Source: SHAN690 sp023262195
GTDB taxonomy: Bacteria; Bacteroidota; Bacteroidia; Flavobacteriales_G; Salibacteraceae
NCBI GenBank assembly: GCA_038142005.1
Contig: JAYQJE010000003.1
Location: 391,829-455,828, forward strand
DNA: 64,000 nt
Direction of reading: 5' to 3'
The notes beneath the pieces were generated by a model, which was not told the origin of the DNA, did not search any database, and saw only the letters and a program-made list of their open reading frames with translations. The translations under genes and the position numbers were made by a program. The stretch's first letter is position 1. Each line of letters opens with the position of its first letter. Below are positions 1 to 9,707 of this stretch, piece by piece.

Positions 1-1
1 A

Positions 2-874
2 GATGCATTCACGGCTCAATTACAGCAAACTCGAAACCCTCTACTTATTAGCAGTTACAGCGATCACATCATCCCTGCTGGACGAGCATCCTACTCTTAT
101 TCCACTCAAAACCTTTCTAACCCACTTCTCAATTTCTATTACTACAAACTCAATGTGGAGACAGCCGGCAACCTTCTTCGCTTAAGCTCTCCTTTGCTAG
201 GTCTACAGCAATCAGACAACAGCTATTTGATTGACACTATTGCATACGCTCAATACATTAAAAGCGATTTTGAGTATAAAAAGTACTTCGTGGTGAATAA
301 ATCGAGCAGTTACATATATAGAGTTTTCATTGGTGCTGGTCTTCCATTGGCCAATCGAGAGGCACTGCCCTTTGATCGGTCATTTTTTGCTGGTGGATCA
401 AACAGCATTCGAGCATGGCGCGCCCGCGCTTTAGGGCCAGGCAATGTAGCAGATACCACCACTTTTGGAATAGATCAAGTTGGCGAACTTCAGCTTGAAA
501 TGAACCTGGAATATCGTTTTGATTTAATCAAACAGTTGGAAGGAGCCTTGTTTGTTGACATGGGTAATATCTGGTTTTGGAATGATGAGTCTCAACCAAA
601 AGCCAACTTCAACATAACAACCTTTTACAAAGCCATTGCCATAGCCCCGGGTGCTGGTGTTCGATTAAACCTCAACTTCTTCGTAATCCGACTGGATGCA
701 GGATTTCAATTAAAAGATCCCAACTTACCAGAAGGTGAGCGTTGGGCATTTTTCCAACCAAAAACAATCACAAACAGCTATAGACAAGAATGGAGAATCA
801 ATAACAGCAACCCGAACTTACTGAATTGGCGACCTGAAACCACACTAAACCTCGCCATTGACTACCCTTTCTAG
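2..874 (+). CDS. Omp85 (BamA/TamA-like) outer-membrane barrel, C-terminal part
   Basis: The reading frame is open from base 2, so the 5' end lies outside the window; a Met at 155 is internal, because homologous-looking residues continue upstream of it. About 290 residues are present. They show the Omp85 C-terminal barrel: a motif with FAGGSNSIRAWRAR (the conserved surface-antigen GG.x.xRG-like loop 6 region), alternating beta strands, a strand rich in VRLNLNFF, and a final strand ending in Phe (IDYPF), the usual barrel-insertion signal. Such proteins insert or translocate proteins at the outer membrane. The missing N-terminus (POTRA region) prevents deciding between BamA and the TamA-like type of Bacteroidota; ending just upstream of accD favours the TamA-like type. 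Confidence 0.85.
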   Translation, partial: DAFTAQLQQTRNPLLISSYSDHIIPAGRASYSYSTQNLSNPLLNFYYYKLNVETAGNLLRLSSPLLGLQQSDNSYLIDTIAYAQYIKSDFEYKKYFVVNKSSSYIYRVFIGAGLPLANREALPFDRSFFAGGSNSIRAWRARALGPGNVADTTTFGIDQVGELQLEMNLEYRFDLIKQLEGALFVDMGNIWFWNDESQPKANFNITTFYKAIAIAPGAGVRLNLNFFVIRLDAGFQLKDPNLPEGERWAFFQPKTITNSYRQEWRINNSNPNLLNWRPETTLNLAIDYPF

Positions 875-880
875 AATGTC

Positions 881-910
881 TTTGTACTGTGAGTTATTCA
901 TTTAGCTTTG
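881..910 (+). promoter_or_regulatory. Bacteroidota-type promoter for accD
   Basis: TTTG at 881-884 and TAGCTTTG at 903-910 are separated by 18 bp and match the -33/-7 consensus TTTG / TAnnTTTG of Bacteroidota primary sigma. The accD ATG follows 19 bp later. Confidence 0.6.
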
Positions 911-929
911 CCAATTCTAAAACAACAAT

Positions 930-1775
930 ATGGGTTGGTTTAAGCGAATGACTGAGGGTATCCGAACCCCAACAAAGGAGAAGAAAGAAACACCTGAAGG
1001 ATTATGGTATAAATGCCGAAAGTGTAATCATGTTGTTAGTTCTGATGAACATGCTCAAACCCTTTGGGTATGTGAGAACTGCGGACATCACGAGCGAATC
1101 AATTCCCAGAAGTATTTCCAAGTGCTTTTTGATAATAATCGGTATACAGAACTTAATCCACATATCATTAGTGGTGATCCGTTGTCCTTTCAAGACACTA
1201 AAAAGTATAGTGACAGACTTTCTGCAACCATAAAGAAAACAGGACTTCATGACGCATGTCGCACGGCTATTGGCCCAATCAATCGAAGAAAAGCCGTGAT
1301 TGCGTGCATGGATTTTAGTTTTATTGGCGGTAGTATGGGTTCTGTGGTTGGTGAAAAGATTAGTAGAGCTATTGATCATGCTATTGAGAACAATGTTCCG
1401 TTCATAATGATAAGTAAATCTGGTGGTGCTAGGATGATGGAAGCCGCATTTTCACTAATGCAAATGGCGAAGACCAGTGCAAAATTGACGCTACTTGCCG
1501 AGAAAAAGCTACCATACATTTCATTGCTAACAGACCCCACCACCGGTGGTGTCACTGCTTCTTTTGCAATGCTAGGTGACTTGAATATCGCTGAGCCCGG
1601 TGCACTAATAGGTTTTGCAGGACCTAGGGTCGTGAAAGAAACCATCGGTAAAGACTTGCCTGAAGGTTTCCAGACATCAGAGTTTGTCTTAGAACATGGC
1701 TTCCTAGATTACATCGTAGAGCGCAAGGATTTGAAGGAAAAAATTGCCCAGTCATTACTTCTCCTTAAAAATTGA
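930..1775 (+). CDS. accD: Acetyl-CoA carboxylase carboxyltransferase subunit beta
   Basis: Carboxyltransferase beta subunit of acetyl-CoA carboxylase, cytoplasmic, forming malonyl-CoA for fatty acid synthesis together with AccA. The 281 residues match the usual length. The N-terminal C4 zinc finger is visible (CRKC near residue 29 and CENC near residue 48), followed by the crotonase-fold carboxyltransferase domain with SGGARMMEA and the glycine-rich TDPTTGGVTASFAMLGD segment that lines the acyl-CoA site. No frameshift is seen. The ATG at 930 sits 19 bp after a good promoter, so transcription is probably independent of the upstream barrel gene. Confidence 0.97.
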   Translation: MGWFKRMTEGIRTPTKEKKETPEGLWYKCRKCNHVVSSDEHAQTLWVCENCGHHERINSQKYFQVLFDNNRYTELNPHIISGDPLSFQDTKKYSDRLSATIKKTGLHDACRTAIGPINRRKAVIACMDFSFIGGSMGSVVGEKISRAIDHAIENNVPFIMISKSGGARMMEAAFSLMQMAKTSAKLTLLAEKKLPYISLLTDPTTGGVTASFAMLGDLNIAEPGALIGFAGPRVVKETIGKDLPEGFQTSEFVLEHGFLDYIVERKDLKEKIAQSLLLLKN

Positions 1776-1783
1776 TTAAACCG

Positions 1784-1813
1784 TTGAATGGCAGTGTAAA
1801 ATATTTACTTTCG
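1784..1813 (+). promoter_or_regulatory. Probable promoter for rpsO
   Basis: TTG at 1784-1786 and TACTTTCG at 1806-1813 with a 19-bp spacer; the -7 element has TTCG in place of TTTG, a variant seen repeatedly in this window. The rpsO ATG is 35 bp downstream. Confidence 0.45.
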
Positions 1814-1848
1814 CAAGCCGAAATTTAGAAACGAAAAGAAGTTACAGA

Positions 1849-2118
1849 ATGTACTTATCAAGCGAAAAGAAACACGAGATATTTAAGCAATACGGAAAAG
1901 AAGCCACAGACACTGGTACCGCAGAGGGTCAGATTGCACTATTCAGCTATAGAATCGACCACTTGACTAACCACCTCAAGGCCAATAGAAAAGACTACAA
2001 TACACAGCAATCACTTATCAAGCTTGTTGGAAAACGAAGAAGCTTACTCAATTACCTGAAAAACAAGGATATTGAGCGATACAGAAGCATTGTTAAAGAG
2101 CTAAAGCTCAGAAAGTAA
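1849..2118 (+). CDS. rpsO: 30S ribosomal protein S15
   Basis: S15 primary 16S rRNA-binding protein of the small subunit. The 89-residue length is exactly that of the family, and the diagnostic blocks are present: an N-terminal helix ending with TGTAEGQIALFSYRI, the LTNHLKANRKDYNTQQSL loop-helix (the H..D/KD rRNA-binding segment), and KRRSLLNYLK near the C-terminus. The order rpsO-pnp is the same as in many bacteria. It has its own promoter-like sequence and is followed by a long hairpin before pnp. Confidence 0.98.
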   Translation: MYLSSEKKHEIFKQYGKEATDTGTAEGQIALFSYRIDHLTNHLKANRKDYNTQQSLIKLVGKRRSLLNYLKNKDIERYRSIVKELKLRK

Positions 2119-2128
2119 TTACTTATTC

Positions 2129-2171
2129 AGATATGAAAAAAGGCAATATCTACATTGCCTTTTTCATATCT
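2129..2171 (+). promoter_or_regulatory. Long rpsO-pnp intergenic hairpin
   Basis: Arms 2129-2147 and 2154-2171 pair over about 18 bp with one bulged A and a 6-nt loop (AGATATGAAAAAAGGCAAT against ATTGCCTTTTTCATATCT). The U-run lies inside the stem and continues only into CATATC, so it is a weak terminator at best. Position just before pnp suggests attenuation or an RNase III-type processing site as known for E. coli pnp; the function here is inferred. Confidence 0.65.
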
Positions 2172-2185
2172 ACACTTACCCAATT

Positions 2186-4318
2186 ATGTTAGGAACAACT
2201 CAAACAATCACCGGCTCTAACGGTGAAACGATAACGATAGAAACTGGAAAACTTGCAAAACAAGCCGATGGCTCTGTAGTTGTGAGACAAGGAGACACCA
2301 TGCTTTTAGCAGCGGTTGTTTCGAATAAAGAAGCTAAAGAAGGCATTGACTTCTTACCGCTTACCGTTGATTACCGAGAAAAAATATGCATCAGCAGGAA
2401 AGTTTCCTGGAGGATTCTTTAAGAGAGAAGCACGCCCGTCTGACAATGAGATTTTGACCATGCGCTTAATCGATAGAGCATTAAGACCGCTGTTTCCTGG
2501 AGATTATCACGCTGATACCCAAGTAATGGTGAGCCTTATTTCTTCAGATAAGTCTACCCAACCTGATGCCCTAGCTTGCTTAGCATCTTCGGCTGCACTT
2601 GCTGTATCAGACATTCCATTCGCGGGTCCTGTTTCAGAGGTACGCGTAGGAAGAATCAATGGCGAATTTGTCATTAACCCTTCGTTTGACCAAATGGCAG
2701 ATTGCGACATCGATATTATGGTTGCCGCAACCATGGATAATATCATGATGGTTGAAGGTGAAATGAATGAAGTGAGTGAGGCTGAAATGCTAGGGGCAAT
2801 CAAGGTTGCACACGCTGAAATAAAACTTCACTGCCAAGCCCAGTTGGACCTCGCTGAAAAGATTGGTAATACTGGACCAAAAGAGAATACTCTCATGAAA
2901 CAAACGATGAGGAGCTTGAAAAAGCTGTTCACGCATACTGTTTTGACAAGTGTTATGAGATTGCAACATCTGCCAGCGCAAAACATGAGCGAGGTGATGC
3001 ATTCAAGGCGCTAAGAGATGAGTTTCTATCAACGCTTTCGGAAGAAGATCAAGCTGAAAAAGCTGGCCTCATAGGAAAATACTTTCATGATGTAGAGAAA
3101 GCAGCCATGCGTAAAATGATCTTAGATGAAGGTCAGCGTTTGGATGGTAGAAAAACCGATGAAATCAGGCCAATTTGGTGTGAGGTAGACTATTTGCCTG
3201 GCACACATGGCTCGGCCATTTTCACACGTGGTGAAACACAGTCATTAACTACAATTACTCTCGGGACTAAATTGGATGAACAAACCGTAGATGGAGCGCT
3301 CACTGAAGGAAGTGAAAAGTTTATGCTCCACTACAACTTCCCACCCTTCTCAACTGGAGAGGCCAGACCTATACGAGGAGTATCTCGTAGAGAAGTGGGG
3401 CATGGCAATTTAGCCTTGAGAGCGCTTAAACGCATGATTCCATCTGCAGATGTTAATCCATATACTGTGAGAATTGTCTCTGATATCTTAGAATCCAATG
3501 GATCGTCATCGATGGCGACTGTTTGCGCTGGGACTCTCGGTCTTATGGATGCAGGTGTTAAGATCAAGCGACCAGTAAGTGGTATTGCCATGGGACTCAT
3601 CGTGGGTGAAGGCGGAAAGTATCAGGTTTTAAGTGACATTCTTGGTGATGAAGATCATTTAGGAGATATGGACTTTAAGGTGACAGGCACCACTGAAGGA
3701 ATTACCGCATGTCAGATGGATATTAAAGTCGATGGATTATCCTATGAAATCCTTGAAAAGGCGTTAAATCAAGCCAAAGAAGGTCGTGCTCATATACTGA
3801 ACGAGATGATGAAAACCATCACGGAGCCAAGAGCAGATTTCAAACCTCATGTACCACGAATTGAAACTATACTCATTGATAAAGATCAAATTGGTGCAGT
3901 AATAGGCCCTGGTGGTAAAGTGATTCAAGAAATCCAAAAGGAGACCGGCACAACCATTTCAATTACTGAGGATGAAAATCACGGAATTGTAGAGATAGCT
4001 TGTGACAATAAAGAAGGTATGGACAAAGCCATGTCTTGGGTGAAAGGAATCGTTGCTAAACCTGAGGTGGGTGAAGTATATGAAGGAAAGGTGAAGAATC
4101 TTGCTGCTTTTGGAGCATTCATAGAAATATTACCAGGCAAAGAAGGTTTACTTCATATCTCCGAAATTGACTGGAAGCGCATAGAAAAAGTGGAGGATGT
4201 GCTTAAAACAGGCGATAAAATCGAGGTTAAACTCATTGAAATCGATCAAAAGTCAGGTAAATTGAGACTTTCGAGAAAAGCGCTCATTCCAAAGCCAGAG
4301 AAGAATCCAGCCTCATAA
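2186..4318 (+). CDS. pnp: Polynucleotide phosphorylase (two compensating frameshifts in this sequence)
   Basis: 3'-5' phosphorolytic exoribonuclease of RNA turnover. About 710 residues when read through two indels: A6 at 2379-2384 should be A5 (after DYREK), and A4 at 2879-2882 should be A5 (giving GPKREY). Between them the frame differs. Visible domains are the first RNase PH domain (KFPGGFFKREARPSDNEIL), the helical linker, the second RNase PH domain from about 3150 (FTRGETQSL, FPPFSTGEARPIRGVSRREVGHG and SDILESNGSSSMA with the catalytic loop), a KH domain with GPGG near 3910, and a C-terminal S1 domain (FGAFIEILPGKEGLLHIS). Both shifts are in A-runs and cancel in length, so this is most likely a sequencing artefact in an intact gene. 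Confidence 0.95.
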
Positions 4319-4344
4319 GCTGACGACTTCGAAGCCATTTTAAC

Positions 4345-4383
4345 AAGGCGGTATTCAAAAACTTGAGTACCGCCTTATTTTTT
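4345..4383 (+). terminator. Rho-independent terminator after pnp
   Basis: AAGGCGGTA (4345-4353) pairs with TACCGCCTT (4368-4376), extendable inward with a G-U pair, and is followed by ATTTTTT. Confidence 0.85.
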
Positions 4384-4427
4384 GGCCACTTGCTTAACAT
4401 TTCTTTGGATAATCAAATAAATGAACC

Positions 4428-5293
4428 ATGCGTCAGCTTAAGATTACCCAACAGATAACGAATCGCGAAACCGCTTCTCTAGATAAATATTTAACTGAAA
4501 TTGGTAGAGAGGATCTTATCACAGCAGAGCACGAGGTTCAACTTGCGAAGAGAATCCGCGAAGGTGATCAGTTGGCCTTAGCAAAATTGGTAAGAGCCAA
4601 TCTCCGATTTGTGGTTTCCGTATCAAAGCAATACCAAAACCAAGGATTATACCAGATTTAATCAATGAAGGAAATCTAGGCCTTATAAAGGCGGCCAAAA
4701 GATTTGATGAAACCAGAGGATTCAAATTCATTTCCTACGCAGTATGGTGGATTCGTCAATCAATTTTACAGGCTTTAGCTGAACAGGCTCGGATTGTAAG
4801 ATTGCCTTTGAATAAGATAGGCAACATCAATAAGATTAATCGAGCCTATGCTCAACTTGAGCAGGAACACGAGCGAGAGCCAACTATTGATGAACTTTCT
4901 GTAGCTCTTGAATTACCAGAAAAAGATGTCAAGAACAACTTGAAGAATAACAGAAGGCATGTTTCTATGGACGCTCCGCTTCCAGGAGCTGAAGATGACG
5001 ATCGGAATATGTATGACTTGATGGAGAGTGAGCCTAGAAACAATCCAGAAAGCAGTCTATTAAATGACTCGCTTAGAAGAGAAATAGAACGATCCTTAGC
5101 AACACTTTCTGAACGTGAGGCTGATGTTATTCGATTATACTTCGGCCTTACTGGCAAGCATCCTATGACGTTAGAAGAAATTGGTGAAGCCTTTGATCTC
5201 ACCAGAGAGCGCGTGAGACAAATCAAAGAGAAAGCGATACGCAGACTTCGACATACATCAAGAAGCAAATTACTCAAGAACTATTTAGGATAA
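4428..5293 (+). CDS. rpoD: Primary sigma-70 factor RpoD/SigA (internal deletion of 1 or 4 bases)
   Basis: Housekeeping sigma factor of the short Bacteroidota type, about 289 residues after correction. Region 1.2 (SLDKYLTEIGREDLITAEHEVQLAKRI), region 2 (ANLRFVVSVSKQYQNQGL, then PDLINEGNLGLIKAAKRFD and FKFISYAVWWIRQSI), region 3 and region 4 (SEREADVIRLYFGL; the HTH TLEEIGEAFDLTRERVRQIKEKA) are all visible. The frame breaks at 4650-4651, between NQGL and PDLINEG. The family has two residues there, so four bases appear to be missing. It follows the pnp terminator, so it has its own transcript. An intact gene with an assembly or read error is the likely explanation. Confidence 0.93.
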
Positions 5294-5349
5294 ACCCAAA
5301 GAAACTCAGGTTTGTGGCTCAGTTATCCATCTCCTTTGTGATCGATCGA

Positions 5350-8300
5350 TTAATCTGAAAGAATTACGATTTCAACCCGTCTATTCTTCGCTCGCCCTTC
5401 TTCGGTGTCGTTGCTAGCAACAGGTTCCTCTTCACCTTTAGGCGAAACCTTCATGCGCGAATCGTCAACACCAAGCATCTCAAGGTGATCTACCACGTTT
5501 GATATTCGGAAGATGGACATTCGATAGTTAACCTCATCTGAACCTCGGTTGTCTGCATGTCCTTCGAGTGCAATTCTTATGGAACTATCAGATTTTATTT
5601 TATCTGCAATCTCCGTTTTCAAATAAGCTATTTGGTCAGGTTTCAATAGAAATTCATTGAATCCAAAATAGACTACCCAATCTCCCTTTATCGAAGATAA
5701 TTTCTCTTGTTCTTCAATTTCCTTAGCAGCCCGAACCTCCTCTTCTAGCGCCAGTCTTGCAGCTTCTTCCTTTCTTTTCAATTCCTCCTCGACTGCTTGT
5801 TTTGCTTCAATTGCAGCTAACCTATCTTCTTCTTTTCGCCTGCGCTCATCTTCTTGAGCTTTTTCTCTGCTAGTGCATTTTTCTCCTCTTGCAGGATGGA
5901 TGCAATATCGAGCTGAATATCCGGTTCTTCTATTGCAAAATACCTTGCCTGTGTGTTGTCTATTTCTTCATCAAACTTGATATGGTACTTCATATCAGAA
6001 TCCAATGCCTCAAAACTAAAGCTTCCATCTTCTTCGATGTCTACTTCTTCAATGATTTCGTTGGTCTCTTCATCGTATAAATAAGCATGGGCTTCTTCTG
6101 GTATATCACCGTCATAGTCAAGCTGGAAACGAGTCATATCTAACTCAGAGTCGGCAACTTCCATAAGATCTAAGCTATAAAGCGCAAAGCCTATTGGAAT
6201 CTTCTTCAACCTTCTCTTTTTACCATTTTCCATGGCAATTAGTTCAGCAGCAGACATATCAAATTCTTCATCATCGACTATGAAATTATAGTTCTTATCT
6301 GGGTCAAGGCGTTGAAATCTGAAGTTACCTCGAGCATCAACGAAGGAGGAATCAACAATATTTCCGTATTCGTCTTCTAAGTAAACCTTAGTACCAGCCG
6401 ATGGTAAGGTGTTATAATCGAAGGCAAATTTGCTTACGAACTGCGATTTTGCCTTTAATTCAGAAGGTTTGATGATATCACCATCAGTGTCACCTGTACC
6501 CACCTTAATGTCTTGCCCCGAATCATCAACTATGAAATAACTCAAATCAACATCCGAATCATCTTCGGCCATTTTCATGATGTAGGAATCGTCTGGGTTT
6601 AGTTTTCTGAACTTAAAGTTTCCCGCTGCATCTACATAAGCCGAGTCAATAAGATTGTCTTGCTCATCCGTAAGGTAAACTTTAGACCCAACAGGAGGAA
6701 GTGCGGAATACTTGAAGGTGAATTGCTGTTCACCCTCTTTAATTTTTTCTTCCTCAGCTAAAATGGCTCTGCCATCGAAGTTCTTTCCTTTAGAGATGTC
6801 ATCTGCTATCGGAACTTTGAGTCCATCATCATCGATAAGGTACAGACTCAAGTCTCCTTTATAGTCGGATTCCTCATCCACATTAATAGAATACTTACGA
6901 TCAGGATCCAGTTTCTTGAATTTAAATAATCCATCTGCATCCGTGTAGGCTTCATCAACTACGTTGCCTGATTCGTCCGTTAGAAAAACCCGAGTACCTT
7001 CAGGAGGGAGTCGATTATATTCAAAACCAAACGTGCTGGCGTCCAGTTCTGTTATATCTGACTCACCATCGGTATATATATCATCGAGCCCAGATCTTTT
7101 AAGCTTCTCATAGGCATACCTTCCTTCCTCCGAGTTTGGATCAAGCGCTACCAACTGTCCTTCAAATTTCTTGAAAAGCGCACCCCTAAGAATATTGCCT
7201 GGAACTTCTACCGGCTCACCATCGCTATACACATAGATCTTTGAATTATTGGTAAGTGTGCCATTCTCTACCTTTATTCTGTAAATCTTATCAGGTATCA
7301 AGGTGTTCAGCTCGAACTTCCCATGTTTATTGACAACCGTTGTCTCTTGTTTCAAGCCATAAACATCATATGAGTATATGTAGCAACCTGCGGGAAAATT
7401 AATTGTTGTATCAAATGCAAATTGTGTTAAACCAAGCTCACTATCTTCAGAAACTTCGGACATCAGCACAGCTCTAATATCCTTCTCCAGGGTTTCGAAC
7501 GGGTACTGTCCAGTGATTAAACCTTCATTTAAATAAACTCTACTTCCATCCTGATTTACAAAGTAAATTTCAAAGTTTTCAATCTCCTTTTCTTTTCCAT
7601 TAAGGTCCAAAGAGTAATTATCATATTTCTCCAACCCCTGAATCAAGAAGGAGCCATCATCCTTTGGCTTCACACGCTGCACTACCGTCCCCTCTTGGTC
7701 TAAAACACTCACCATTCCTACCCGCTCAGGATTTTTAATATCCAAAAAACCCCTCAAAGAGAACACATCCTCCTTCTTCATTTCATCAGCGGAGGCTAAC
7801 CTTGCTGTTTCTGGGTCTTTAAGCTTGAATTGTGCCCAATAAAGATCTGCAAGGTCTGAGCTACGATTACTTGCGAAGTATCCATCATTACCAAACTTGG
7901 TGAAGTATGCGTCAAACCCATCTGAATTAATAGGTTCACCTAAGTTCTTTGGTTTTGACCAATGAGTCCATGTATCATCTAAACGGTAGGCAGTAAATAC
8001 ATCCGCACCACCATAACCACCATGACCATAACTTGAAAAGTATATTGTCTTTCCATCAGGCTCAATAAATGGACTAAAATCGGCACTAGCGGTATTGATT
8101 GTTTCACCTAAAGACTCGGGGTTTGACCAGACCCGTCCTTTGCGTAGGAAGGACACATAGATATCCTCATTTAAACTGTCTTTACTGTTAGAGTAGGACA
8201 GAAGCATTACTCCATTGTCTCCATCTACGTAGTAGCTCAAATGGTCAGGTGCCTTAGGATTAAAGCCCTTTATCCTGAGATTTCGGGGACGTTTCCAATT

Positions 8301-8702
8301 CCCATCTACATAGTACGTTACAGAGACTCCTGTTTGATACTCGGGTTTTGAGCTATACGATCCATTCAGGAAAAGTGTATTTCCACTGTCTGCGATTCCA
8401 ATAACAGCGTTGTTGAAGATATTATTGAGGCGCTTTATTTGATTGGTCGCTTCACTCCATTGTGAACCGTTTCGCTCCGCCATCCAAATGTCTTGGCCCG
8501 AAATGGCTCCACCAAAATTTTCTTCAAAAAGGGTACGCACGAAATAGAGTTTACCATCGGGTGAATAAATCGGTAAACTTTCTTCGGCTTGGGTATTTAA
8601 TACTGCATCAAGCTTATCAATTTCTTTAACCTGATAAGACCGTTGAGCAAAACCAAGTGAGGTAATGAAGAGGAGCGACAATATGTTAACCAGCCTACTC
8701 AT
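5350..8702 (-). CDS. PD40-repeat / tandem-module / OmpA peptidoglycan-anchor protein (one frameshift)
   Basis: Secreted OmpA-family protein of about 1117 residues after adding one T to the T5 run at 5860-5864. A signal peptide (MSRLVNILSLLFITSLGFAQ) is followed by WD40-like PD40 blades (residues ~40-290: SPDGKLYF, DGKTIYFSSYGHGGYGGADV), then about six ~100-residue modules sharing the pattern PP.GTKVYLTDE.GN.VDS.YVDA.G.FKF..LDPD, a Glu/Lys/Arg-rich coiled coil that spans the frameshift, and a C-terminal OmpA domain (LEGHADNRGSDEVNY, GRAKNRRVEI) expected to bind peptidoglycan. Its ATG overlaps the stop of the upstream porP gene (TAATG), implying coupled translation. Similar PD40-OmpA genes accompany PorP/SprF and a T9SS adhesin in gliding Bacteroidota, and the same role in anchoring a surface complex is inferred here. 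Confidence 0.9.
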
Positions 8703-9707
8703 TAAAACACAGCCCTTTTGTTGCCAAACATAAATCCGAGCATAAACTCATGAGATCCACCAGGAATGTATCTCCTTACAGTTGAAATAGCGAAATCGTA
8801 AGCATAACCAATCTTAATCTGGTCATTGATGTACAACCCAGCCATAGGAATTATGGCATCGTTATGACGATATGAAAGCCCCCCAAAGCTGGTCTCTATA
8901 GTCAACACGCACATTCAACTCTGTGCTTAATATTCCGGTGCGGGTCGCATACACAAATCCGTTTGGAATGATCTTGGTGCTTCGGCTCACTTTAAATGTC
9001 CGGCCAATGAGCATTCTGTGATGCACGAGCAGCTCTCCAAATTGTGCTCCGCTGCCAAATGAAACATTATTGCCGAGCAACTGCTCAGAAGAGTACCCAA
9101 CGAAGAATCTCTTTGTGTATGCCATAAACCCAACATCGATATCGAGCAAATTTGAATTTGCCTGAGCATCAGCAATTACTTGATCGTAATGGTTGTCATC
9201 TGGGATTTCCAAATCAATCAGGCCCTGATCAATCGAGAAAGAATTGACACCAACATTGGTTCCAAAACTCAAATTCCATTTTTGAGAGACTGGCAGATGA
9301 AACGCGTATGACCCGTAGGCTTGGGTGTACTTAAATGCTCCATATTGGTTAACATTCACCATGGCACCAGCACCATGTTTTGACTTTCGACCTTGTGGCA
9401 ACGCGTTGCTGTATTTATCCGGTGCACTGATACGAAGAGCAGAATTTGCTGGATTTTGAAAAGTTTTGGTCAGGGGCATATTCGCACTAACGAAATATGT
9501 CTGAGGCGAATTAGCAAAACCTATCCACTGTTTTCTATAACCCATAGTTGCATCGAGATGATCTTCAAGACCAGCAGCGGCTGGATTAATCGCATAGAAG
9601 TTTTGCATATACATGCTATATCGGCCAACTTGCTGGCCTAGGCTCACAATTGGACAGATCAGGCACAAGGCCAATACAATTATGATATGTCTATGTGAAG
9701 GCATCAT
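8702..9707 (-). CDS. PorP/SprF family type IX secretion membrane protein (one frameshift)
   Basis: Outer-membrane barrel of the PorP/SprF family, about 335 residues. A signal peptide (cleavage after VSLGQQ) precedes the hallmark YMQNFYAINPAAAG, then GYRKQWIGFANSPQTYFVSANMPL and the C-terminal DYRDQLW..LSYRHNDAIIPMAGLYIN with a terminal GFMFGNKRAVF. The frame breaks in C6 at 8879-8884 (one base too many or two too few; the W-x-G-x-SYR pattern favours two missing). Members of this family help secrete or attach a neighbouring large T9SS adhesin, as SprF does for SprB. Its start overlaps the stop of the adhesin gene (ATGA), which supports that partnership. Confidence 0.93.

Noticed and set aside
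3..185. ORF of 60 codons at the window start
   Set aside because: It is a shadow in another frame of the Omp85 barrel, whose own frame is open from base 2.
2379..2384. Programmed frameshift in pnp at A6
   Set aside because: No slippery-site context such as a downstream pseudoknot, and a second compensating indel follows; PNPase is not known to use frameshifting.
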